11,112 nt of DNA from Thermoplasmata archaeon (GTDB taxonomy: Archaea > Thermoplasmatota > Thermoplasmata > Thermoplasmatales > Thermoplasmataceae), in the NCBI GenBank assembly GCA_021850745.1, contig JAJZKX010000033.1, positions 1 through 11,112 of the forward strand, written 5' to 3'. The notes beneath the pieces are model-generated. The model was not told where the DNA came from and made no database searches. It was given only the letters and a program-made list of their open reading frames with translations. Below are positions 1 through 5,616 of the stretch, one piece after another. The position numbers and the translations under genes were made by a program. Position 1 is the stretch's first letter. Each line of letters opens with the position of its first letter.

Positions 1-51
1 TAAAGCTCCTATGATCTCGCTTACTGCTGAATCTTCATTGTCTTTAACTGG
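1..51. repeat. Left arm of a perfect 51-bp inverted repeat
   Basis: The reverse complement of 1-51 is identical to 1020-1070. The match stops exactly at base 51 on the inner side (52 reads A on the minus strand against T at 1019). On the outer side it reaches the window edge, so the true repeat may be longer. It encodes the N-terminal anchor of the surface protein from the third codon (Pro) on. Confidence 0.9.
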
Positions 52-57
52 TTTCAT
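1..57 (-). CDS. Start of a pilin-like surface protein gene (partial, runs off the left edge)
   Basis: Read on the minus strand, an ATG at 57-55 opens a frame of 19 codons that continues past base 1. It encodes MKPVKDNED followed by SAVSEIIGAL. This is the start of an archaeal pilin-like membrane anchor: an acidic/basic head, then AVSEIIGA and a hydrophobic helix. After its first two codons it is identical at the DNA level to the anchor inside the plus-strand fusion gene (1020-1070). A TATA-like element on the same strand (90-83) lies about 29 nt upstream and there is no ribosome binding site, so this looks like the authentic leaderless start of such a surface gene. Only the beginning is visible. 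Whether the rest matches the plus-strand copy cannot be told from this window. Confidence 0.6.
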   Translation of the reverse strand, partial: MKPVKDNEDSAVSEIIGAL

Positions 58-82
58 AGTATAAGTCTTTAGCAAAAATAGG

Positions 83-90
83 GATATAAT
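83..90 (-). promoter_or_regulatory. TATA-like box for the minus-strand surface gene
   Basis: On the minus strand bases 90-83 read ATTATATC. They are centred about 29 nt upstream of the ATG at 57-55, close to the 26-28 nt spacing seen for other leaderless genes in this window. The element lies between the inverted repeat arms, so it would turn round if that segment inverted. Confidence 0.4.
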
Positions 91-159
91 CTTTTCACTG
101 ATCCATCAAATGGAAAATCCTTATTTGATCATGATATTATTGGATATGCTTTATTGTCT

Positions 160-164
160 GGAGG
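160..164 (+). promoter_or_regulatory. Ribosome binding site of the helicase-surface fusion frame
   Basis: GGAGG ends 6 nt before the ATG at 171. It is the clearest Shine-Dalgarno sequence before any gene here and supports 171 as the true helicase start. It contrasts with the leaderless-type promoters of the neighbouring genes. Confidence 0.65.
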
Positions 165-170
165 ATAGAA

Positions 171-1025
171 ATGTTTTCTGACCAGAAACCTTTGATTGTA
201 CAGGGAGATGGCACCATTTTTCTCGAAGTCGATAAAGACCCTGATCACTCATGCAGGGATAGACTACTCAGATTTTCTGAACTGGTGAAGTCTCCGGAGC
301 ATGTGCACACCTACAAAATTACACCCCTTGCAATATGGAACGCAGCTTCTTCAAAAATATCACTTTATGAAATACTTGGAGTTCTTTCACAGTATTCTAA
401 ATACAATATCCCATCGAATGTAGAAGCAAATATTCACGACTGGTACTCAAGATATGGGAAGATTAAACTTGTACGAAACACACAATATGATGAGAATTCT
501 GAACACATAGAAAAGATTCCGGATTCCATATTCCTTGTTTCTGAAGATACTACTGTTATTCAGGAATTAATGAGCAGAAAATCTATTTCGCAGTATATAA
601 CGGCAAGATTATCTGCAACGAGCCTTGAACTGAGATCCATTTACCGAGGCAGGTTGAAACAGGCTCTCATAAAGATAGGATATCCTGTTGATGACAGGGT
701 CGGATACCTTCAGGGAGACCCGATAGATTTTGATGTCAGAACTACAACATTAAAAGGCAAGGATCTTACTATAAGGCCATACCAGAAGGAAGCTGTGGAG
801 GCGTTTGTTCATGGAAACAAGAGTGGCATAATAGTCCTTCCAAGCGGTTCGGGAAAAACTGTTGTTGGAATGCTGGTGATGAATACAATAAGAGAAAACA
901 CCCTCATAATTACTACCGGAACTGTGGCAGTAAGGCAGTGGATATCAGAACTTATTGACAAGACAAGCCTTGCACCGGGAATGATAGGCGAATACACCGG
1001 CGATAATAAGGAAATACTTCCAGTT
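171..1025 (+). pseudogene. Truncated XPB-type DNA repair helicase (N-terminal part only)
   Basis: XPB-type archaeal helicases are DNA translocases linked to nucleotide excision repair. The visible part follows the family closely: PLIVQ near the start, ARF-like 'LLRFSELVKSPEHVHTYKI', 'ITPLAIWNAA', a damage-recognition-like region, the RPYQ motif (about 202-205), Walker A (223-230, K229 T230), TTGTVAVRQW (motif Ia) and IGEYTGDNKEI. Known homologues continue from this point with Pro-Val-Thr-x-Ala-Thr-Tyr-Gln and reach the DEVH box soon after. Here the sequence instead switches after Pro-Val to the surface protein. About half of the enzyme (motifs II-VI, second RecA domain) is missing. The reading frame up to the break is intact, with no frameshift or stop, suggesting the break is recent or artefactual. 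Confidence 0.75.
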
Positions 1026-3866
1026 AAAGACAATGAAGATTCAGCAGTAAGCGAGATCATAGGAGCTTTATTGCTTTTCGCCATAGGCACTACAGTTCTA
1101 ACCGGATTCATTCTCTGGTATGTTCCCTCCACTGGAACGACCAACGATCAGGGTTACCAGTCAGCGACTCAAAGTGCTTTTACAACTCTGGACTCCAAAA
1201 TGCTTGCACCGAGTCTTGCACCTGGAAGCGCAGTATCTCAAAGTTTCCCTCTTGGAGTAAGTGGTGCTCCCCCATTCTCATCGCCGTCCGATTCAAGCAT
1301 CTGTTATTCCAATAATTTTTCGGCAGCGATGAAGGAGAATTATTCATTGAATTATTATAACAGGATAACGCACGTAAATAATACTATAGTCGCAAACGCC
1401 AATGCTACTAACGCCAACATTTATAACAATATTTACGCAGATAACCAGTTTTCTTATTCAGTTAGCTTCATAGAAAGTGGATTAACTCCAAATGGTTATT
1501 GGTCTGTAAGTATGGGAGGACGCAGCAAGAGTTCATCATCAACACTTATAAGTTTCTCTATGGCGCAGGGAACATATGGGTATAAAATCTCAGGATCAAC
1601 TGGACAATTACTGAGTTCAAGGCAGGGGTCAGTCGTGGTGAACGATTCAAATGTAGTCATAAACGTTGAGTTTTACAGTTCCTCATCATTATCCGGAATT
1701 ATTGCTGAAAACAATGGAACGACCGGAGATTTGACTCCGATTAATACACAGAATATGATTCCTGATAGCAGTGGAAACTTCATAAATCCGGGCGACGGTG
1801 TAGTCCATTATTGGTTGAATGGTAGTCTATCTCTCTCTAGTGTCTATCCCAATCAAAATCCCGACGCCTTTGCATTGGGCTCACAGGCATTTAACGTTTA
1901 TTCGACAGAATCGGTCACTTACTATTTATATTACCTTATGCAAAGCGATAATTGCATAGATCAATATTATACTGGTTCATGGCAAGTTTATAGCTATATT
2001 AGTACGGTTCCGTTTGGCACTAATAAGACGCCAATAGCATGTCAAAGCGGTAACTCATTGGTGAATGGATATCACGAAGTGAACCTCCCACAATCTTCGA
2101 GCCCTTTTACGCTTGATGCAGGAAAAACTTATTATCTCAATTTTTACGAGGAGGTAAACAATCCACCAACTCAAAATCTACCTAACAAGTACATATTAAC
2201 TCGACTTGGAACTAAAAATAGTCCCATAACCTCGCAGAGTGGTCAATGGGGATATGGTCCAACTGAATTGATTGGTACGATTCAACCTAGCAATGCAGAA
2301 TTTTCCGTTGGGGTTGGAAGTTCACAGAGCTTTACATCGTATTATTGGGAACAGGGTTGCTATTATGACAATAATTATAATTATTACTACGATAACTTTT
2401 CAATTGTTCACGATTATTTAACAGCTAGCACCGGCAACCCCTATGTCTTCGTGGTAGGATACCACTTGTCTACAACGAATACATACAATTTTTATTTTAA
2501 TCAGACATCTCTAAACTCTACAGCACAATGGAATGTTTCAATAAACGGAATATCAAATACTAGTATAGGTGGTAATTCAATCTTGTTCAAACTTCCAATA
2601 GGTGTTTATCAGTTTTCTGCCAATTCAAGTAGTACGGAGCTGGCGAGCCCTTCAATCGGGATAATTAATGTTACCAGTCAATATCCGCAGAAGAATGTGC
2701 AGAATATAACATTCTCAAAACCGAGGGGAACAACACCTGCTTATTATGGTATAACAAAGGAAGCATGGCAGGCATTTACTGTGACAAAGCCAAACACGGT
2801 ATTCAATTATGTTTCATTATTCATGTTTAATTTCACAACGCCACCTTCATCTTATAAATCTGGACCGTTAAACTCAACGATCACTGTTGCAGTTCATTCA
2901 GAAATAAATGGCACCGGTTTTTCAAAGACCTTTAATATCCAGGACACTGGTTGGACACAATTGTTCTTCGGTCATACTCATAAACTTGGAATTGGCCCAT
3001 GGAGGGTTGTTGTCAATGCATCTGGTATATCCAATAATGTATTGGATTGGGGTTTTTCAACTTCCGGAGGGTTTGATAATTATCTTGTCATGGATGCCTC
3101 GAATCTTCTGACAAGCCAGCTAAACGAAAATAAGAGTTCAAACATTACATCGTTTAGCAGTGGATTAGTTTCTCCTGTTACAGATCAGGTTTTCATGTTT
3201 CAGGTTGGGTACTATAATTTGTCAGTATCAAGTTTTAACCTGACAAGGAACATCAGTTTAGATTACACGGCATCTGGCGAAATACTTTCAAATGGTTTCA
3301 CACAATTTACCTATCAGGCAATATTTGCCATTCAAGATGGTGCATCACTTGAGGCCTCATCGGGTGTTACATATTCCACAGTCAATCCACTGCCAGTTTT
3401 ATTCTCAGGGAGTTCGGGATTCTTGGCTTTTAGCAGTTATATATACAATATAAATATATTAAAAGGGATACCAGCAAGTGTATCAGGAGATGGAAGCACC
3501 ATCTTGAGTTTGACTTTAACAAATCATTCAGCCTTAAATTATACAGTTGGAAATAGTTATTATTTCGGATCAGGCTCGCAAGCTCATCTGGTAAAGGTTG
3601 TGTATATAAAGCTGAATAATTTCAACTATACCATAACAAGCAGATTTGCCAAGTATTGGGAGGATTCATTCTATACCCAACTGCCTCATGACAAGGGTAG
3701 TAATTATAACTTCAACGTATCCATCAATAAATTTGACTACTTCAGGGTAACTATGAGCAATGATAAAGTATTCTTTGGAATGACGGCCAATGATACTGCA
3801 GCTGGAGGAATACCACTTTACTCAATATCAACTCTTTATGAGAATTTCCTGGTAACACAGGTGTAG
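171..3866 (+). CDS. Chimeric frame: XPB-type helicase N-terminus fused to a pilin-like surface protein
   Basis: One uninterrupted 1231-codon frame joins two unrelated proteins. Residues 1-283 are the N-terminal part of an archaeal XPB/Ssl2-type superfamily 2 helicase, including the R202-P-Y-Q205 region and Walker A (LPSGSGKT, 223-230). From residue 284 the sequence is a pilin-like N-terminal anchor (AVSEIIGALLLFAI, about 292-305) and about 900 residues of extracellular beta-rich, sequon-rich protein. Motif II (DEVH) and all later helicase motifs are absent, so no ATPase activity is expected. A cytosolic repair enzyme joined to an exported protein makes no obvious functional sense. The junction falls on the inner end of an inverted repeat whose other arm carries the surface gene's own start. 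I regard this as a rearranged or artefactual fusion, possibly phase-variable. The start at 171 has a good GGAGG. An in-frame ATG at 981 (residue 271) could start a shorter product with an anchored N-terminus. Confidence 0.75.
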   Translation: MFSDQKPLIVQGDGTIFLEVDKDPDHSCRDRLLRFSELVKSPEHVHTYKITPLAIWNAASSKISLYEILGVLSQYSKYNIPSNVEANIHDWYSRYGKIKLVRNTQYDENSEHIEKIPDSIFLVSEDTTVIQELMSRKSISQYITARLSATSLELRSIYRGRLKQALIKIGYPVDDRVGYLQGDPIDFDVRTTTLKGKDLTIRPYQKEAVEAFVHGNKSGIIVLPSGSGKTVVGMLVMNTIRENTLIITTGTVAVRQWISELIDKTSLAPGMIGEYTGDNKEILPVKDNEDSAVSEIIGALLLFAIGTTVLTGFILWYVPSTGTTNDQGYQSATQSAFTTLDSKMLAPSLAPGSAVSQSFPLGVSGAPPFSSPSDSSICYSNNFSAAMKENYSLNYYNRITHVNNTIVANANATNANIYNNIYADNQFSYSVSFIESGLTPNGYWSVSMGGRSKSSSSTLISFSMAQGTYGYKISGSTGQLLSSRQGSVVVNDSNVVINVEFYSSSSLSGIIAENNGTTGDLTPINTQNMIPDSSGNFINPGDGVVHYWLNGSLSLSSVYPNQNPDAFALGSQAFNVYSTESVTYYLYYLMQSDNCIDQYYTGSWQVYSYISTVPFGTNKTPIACQSGNSLVNGYHEVNLPQSSSPFTLDAGKTYYLNFYEEVNNPPTQNLPNKYILTRLGTKNSPITSQSGQWGYGPTELIGTIQPSNAEFSVGVGSSQSFTSYYWEQGCYYDNNYNYYYDNFSIVHDYLTASTGNPYVFVVGYHLSTTNTYNFYFNQTSLNSTAQWNVSINGISNTSIGGNSILFKLPIGVYQFSANSSSTELASPSIGIINVTSQYPQKNVQNITFSKPRGTTPAYYGITKEAWQAFTVTKPNTVFNYVSLFMFNFTTPPSSYKSGPLNSTITVAVHSEINGTGFSKTFNIQDTGWTQLFFGHTHKLGIGPWRVVVNASGISNNVLDWGFSTSGGFDNYLVMDASNLLTSQLNENKSSNITSFSSGLVSPVTDQVFMFQVGYYNLSVSSFNLTRNISLDYTASGEILSNGFTQFTYQAIFAIQDGASLEASSGVTYSTVNPLPVLFSGSSGFLAFSSYIYNINILKGIPASVSGDGSTILSLTLTNHSALNYTVGNSYYFGSGSQAHLVKVVYIKLNNFNYTITSRFAKYWEDSFYTQLPHDKGSNYNFNVSINKFDYFRVTMSNDKVFFGMTANDTAAGGIPLYSISTLYENFLVTQV
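1020..1070. repeat. Right arm of the 51-bp inverted repeat
   Basis: Identical to the reverse complement of 1-51. It lies inside the fusion frame and encodes PVKDNEDSAVSEIIGAL, the start of the surface-protein anchor. Its inner boundary (1020) is also the helicase/surface-protein junction. Confidence 0.9.
1020..3866 (+). other. Surface-protein part of the fusion: pilin-like anchor and tandem beta modules
   Basis: This is residues 284-1231 of the fused frame. A short charged head and AVSEIIGALLLFAI lead a single membrane helix (about 296-316), resembling archaeal pilin-like N-termini (PF07790-type); the rest would face outside. Visible modules: an ESGL-type beta module (about 429-501, with ESGL at 435-438); a beta-sandwich-like module (about 571-665, starting SQAF); a second, degenerate ESGL-type module (about 772-848); a second sandwich-like module (about 867-955, starting WQAF); and a C-terminal domain (about 1000-1231). 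Many Asn-X-Ser/Thr sequons suggest N-glycosylation. At least four cysteines in the outer part could form disulfides. There is no C-terminal membrane anchor. Such proteins are common envelope components in Thermoplasmatales; a role in adhesion or the glycoprotein coat is inference. In this arrangement its own ATG and promoter are missing. Confidence 0.65.
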
Positions 3867-3937
3867 TCTTCTCATAAAACACAAAATAATTCATTCCCAT
3901 AAGCTCATGGCACCTAATGAGAGAGGATGAGAGAAAC

Positions 3938-3946
3938 ATATAAATA
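3938..3946 (+). promoter_or_regulatory. TATA box of the ferritin-like gene
   Basis: ATATAAATA is centred 26 nt upstream of the ATG at 3968 and 20 nt upstream of the ATG at 3962. The spacing favours leaderless initiation at 3968. No Shine-Dalgarno sequence precedes either ATG. Confidence 0.6.
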
Positions 3947-3967
3947 GTGAAAATACAATGAATGGGC

Positions 3968-4465
3968 ATGAGCATTGAAGAACCTCAGGAGCAAGGGCAA
4001 TTGGAAAACCTGAAGGAAAATCTATTAAACAATTTAATCAAGTTAAAACTTAGGATAATCAGAAAATACGATCTACTTCTTTATTACTCATCCCTCTCCA
4101 ATGTCAGGTTATTTCTGGAACAGTTGATAATGCAGGAAAAGGTTGACATCGAATTGCTAAAGAATGCTGAGACTACATACATGTCTAAGCAGGAGATAAA
4201 AAAAATAAAGAAAAATGACTATGAAGCTTTGGATCACCTGATACAGACAGATTATGGGGATATTGATGCGAACAACCTTAAGGATATACTTCAATGGGCA
4301 GTAAAAACATGTGACGATCTCCACAATATCCTTGAGATATCAGCACAGGATTATGAGGATGAAGATATCAGAAATATGCTCATCAGCCTGTCAATGAATG
4401 AATTGAAGAAAAAGAATAACCTTGTTCGGATCTATGATGACCTGATCAACCAGAACTTCTGGTAA
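3968..4465 (+). CDS. Small all-helical protein, ferritin-like/rubrerythrin-like without metal ligands
   Basis: About 165 residues, strongly charged and predicted almost wholly helical. The two halves each resemble one half of a rubrerythrin-type four-helix bundle: 'YYSSLSNVRLFLEQLIMQEKVD' in the first and 'RNMLISLSMNELKKKN...IYDDL' in the second follow the spacing of the family's 'LA-x-EE-x-x-H' helices. The metal-binding ExxH positions appear as E57xxD60 and E145xxK148, so an intact di-iron site is unlikely. It has no cysteines of a rubredoxin domain, no signal peptide and no membrane segment, so it is probably cytosolic. I chose ATG 3968 over 3962 because of the TATA distance. Function is unknown; ferritin-like ancestry is a pattern-based inference and a generic helical-bundle protein is the alternative. 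Confidence 0.75.
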   Translation: MSIEEPQEQGQLENLKENLLNNLIKLKLRIIRKYDLLLYYSSLSNVRLFLEQLIMQEKVDIELLKNAETTYMSKQEIKKIKKNDYEALDHLIQTDYGDIDANNLKDILQWAVKTCDDLHNILEISAQDYEDEDIRNMLISLSMNELKKKNNLVRIYDDLINQNFW

Positions 4466-4535
4466 ACAGATCAAGTCTGGAAATCTTTCTTGGACAGTTT
4501 TATATTCTTCTGCCCTCCTTCAGAATGACAATGTC

Positions 4536-4547
4536 AAATATTTATTA
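4536..4547 (+). promoter_or_regulatory. TATA box of the 100-residue gene and flpA
   Basis: AAATATTTATTA is centred about 26 nt upstream of the ATG at 4567, matching a leaderless start. As flpA begins inside the end of this gene, the promoter probably serves both. Confidence 0.6.
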
Positions 4548-4566
4548 TGTGTCGGGATAGGGTATC

Positions 4567-4869
4567 ATGCTTGTCAGAGTCCATCATTTAAGATCACAGG
4601 ATAAGAACATGGGGGAAAACCTGTTCCGTGCCTTTGTAGCTTCAGTAGAACCGCCATACATTGGTATTTTGATGAGACCATCACCTTATCAGTGGGAAGA
4701 AATAATGGAAGAAGGTTTTGCCAGAATATCTTTTGACGGAGAGGAGATGGCATATGATCTCAAGGTGAAATACAGGATAGAGGTAGGGGAGAATACAATA
4801 TTCTTTGTTACTAGCGATCTTAAGGAATTTATAACCAAGGTTAAAGCAATTGAAAAACAAGAAAACTGA
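4567..4869 (+). CDS. Unknown 100-residue protein upstream of fibrillarin
   Basis: I do not recognise this family. The product is a small mixed alpha/beta protein with no signal peptide, membrane helix or cysteine. It has a 'PPYIGILMRPSPYQWEE' segment followed by alternating strands (ISFDGEEMAYDLKVKYRIEV, then TIFFVTSDL) and a charged C-terminal helix. A TATA box about 26 nt before the ATG supports the start. Its last 20 bases overlap the start of flpA, so the two are almost certainly co-transcribed and perhaps translationally coupled. That hints at a link with RNA modification or translation, but the sequence shows no such function directly. It is not Nop5, the usual neighbour and partner of archaeal fibrillarin. 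Confidence 0.75.
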   Translation: MLVRVHHLRSQDKNMGENLFRAFVASVEPPYIGILMRPSPYQWEEIMEEGFARISFDGEEMAYDLKVKYRIEVGENTIFFVTSDLKEFITKVKAIEKQEN

Positions 4870-5518
4870 GAATGAAAAGCTTCCTCCGGCAGTTTTACGG
4901 AGAAAAGGGTCACTTTATACGGTTTCAGATTATGGCAATCCAGTTTATGGGGAAAAAATAATACCATTTGATAAAAAATTCTTGCGGCAATGGGTTCCAA
5001 GGAGAAGTAAACTGGGTTCGGCACTTTCAAAGGGAAATTTTCCGCTCAAGATCGAAAGGAATTGGAATGTCCTCTATCTTGGTGCCTCCTCAGGAACAAC
5101 TGTAAGCCATATTTCCGATATTGTCACCGAAGGTTCAATCTATGCTGTAGAATTTGCTCCAGAGCCATTCCAGAAACTTCTTGCCCTTTCAGAAGAGAGG
5201 CAGAATATCCTTCCGATTCTTGAGGATTCAAGAACACCTGAAAAATACAGTTTTTTCATCGACAGAAAAGTAAACCTGATCTATCAGGATATTTCACAGA
5301 GAGACCAGGTAGAAATATTCAGGAGGAACCTCAATCTTTTCGACACATGGGAGCAGGCGATTCTGGTTCTCAAACTGAGATCAATAAGTTCCAGGGTAGA
5401 TCTGTCAGATACGCTAGATGTGGCGTTATCAGGGTTTGATGACCTTTTCATAAGAAAGAAGATTGATCTATCCCCGGTTCACAAGAGCCATTATATGATA
5501 TTGATAGAAAGGAAATGA
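4850..5518 (+). CDS. flpA: Fibrillarin-like rRNA/tRNA 2'-O-methyltransferase
   Basis: Fibrillarin is the catalytic subunit of the archaeal box C/D sRNP. It transfers methyl from S-adenosylmethionine to ribose 2'-OH of rRNA and tRNA, with L7Ae and Nop5 as partners. The 222 residues match the usual archaeal length. Visible family features are the N-terminal 'VYGEKIIPF' segment, the SAM-binding motif VLYLGASSGTTVSHISDIV (from V74), the acidic IYAVEF strand, the D147 of IYQD and the K175 of LKLRS, which correspond to catalytic-site residues. The start is TTG at 4850. No in-frame ATG lies near, and the N-terminal extension before GNPVYGE has normal length. A weak AAGG (4837-4840) precedes it. It overlaps the upstream gene by 20 bases. 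Its stop (5516-5518) lies in a possible terminator hairpin. No nop5 is adjacent. Confidence 0.9.
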   Translation: MKNKKTENEKLPPAVLRRKGSLYTVSDYGNPVYGEKIIPFDKKFLRQWVPRRSKLGSALSKGNFPLKIERNWNVLYLGASSGTTVSHISDIVTEGSIYAVEFAPEPFQKLLALSEERQNILPILEDSRTPEKYSFFIDRKVNLIYQDISQRDQVEIFRRNLNLFDTWEQAILVLKLRSISSRVDLSDTLDVALSGFDDLFIRKKIDLSPVHKSHYMILIERK

Positions 5519-5551
5519 TCAAGGAACATGGCATATTCCCTTGAACATTTT
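5515..5551 (+). terminator. Possible hairpin terminator after flpA
   Basis: Arms 5515-5524 and 5539-5548 pair at 9 of 10 positions (core TCAAGG/CCTTGA) around a 14-nt loop, followed by a short TTTT (5548-5551). It overlaps the flpA stop codon and precedes the alaS promoter. Archaeal termination mainly needs T-rich tracts, and this one is short, so the call is weak. Confidence 0.3.
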
Positions 5552-5585
5552 CATTATCCTAAACGTGCTCATTCGCCGGCATACG

Positions 5586-5593
5586 TTAAATAA
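5586..5593 (+). promoter_or_regulatory. TATA box of alaS
   Basis: TTAAATAA is centred about 27 nt before the GTG at 5617, consistent with a leaderless start at that GTG. A second AT-rich run at 5598-5606 is too close to the start to act as its TATA box. Confidence 0.5.
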
Positions 5594-5616
5594 CATCTTT
5601 ATTATTTCAGTGAAGG

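Noticed and set aside
1..1070. Insertion sequence or composite element bounded by the 51-bp repeats
   Set aside because: The repeats are coding sequence of a surface gene, no transposase lies between them and no target-site duplication is visible.
809..1144. Minus-strand frame of 111 codons crossing the helicase/surface junction
   Set aside because: It is antisense to Walker A and the surface anchor and has no recognisable protein features; its crossing the junction is a by-product of frame.
2370..2400. AT-rich repetitive stretch coding for a Tyr/Asn-rich run in the surface protein
   Set aside because: It stays in frame within the large gene and is low-complexity protein sequence rather than a DNA repeat array or CRISPR.
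4449..4463. Perfect 15-bp palindrome (7-bp arms, 1-bp centre) at the end of the ferritin-like gene
   Set aside because: It lies within the last codons before the stop, is not followed by a T tract, appears only once and could form only a small stem; probably chance.
4689..5030. Minus-strand frame of 113 codons opposite the 100-residue gene and flpA
   Set aside because: Antisense to a supported overlapping gene pair; no conserved features or promoter.
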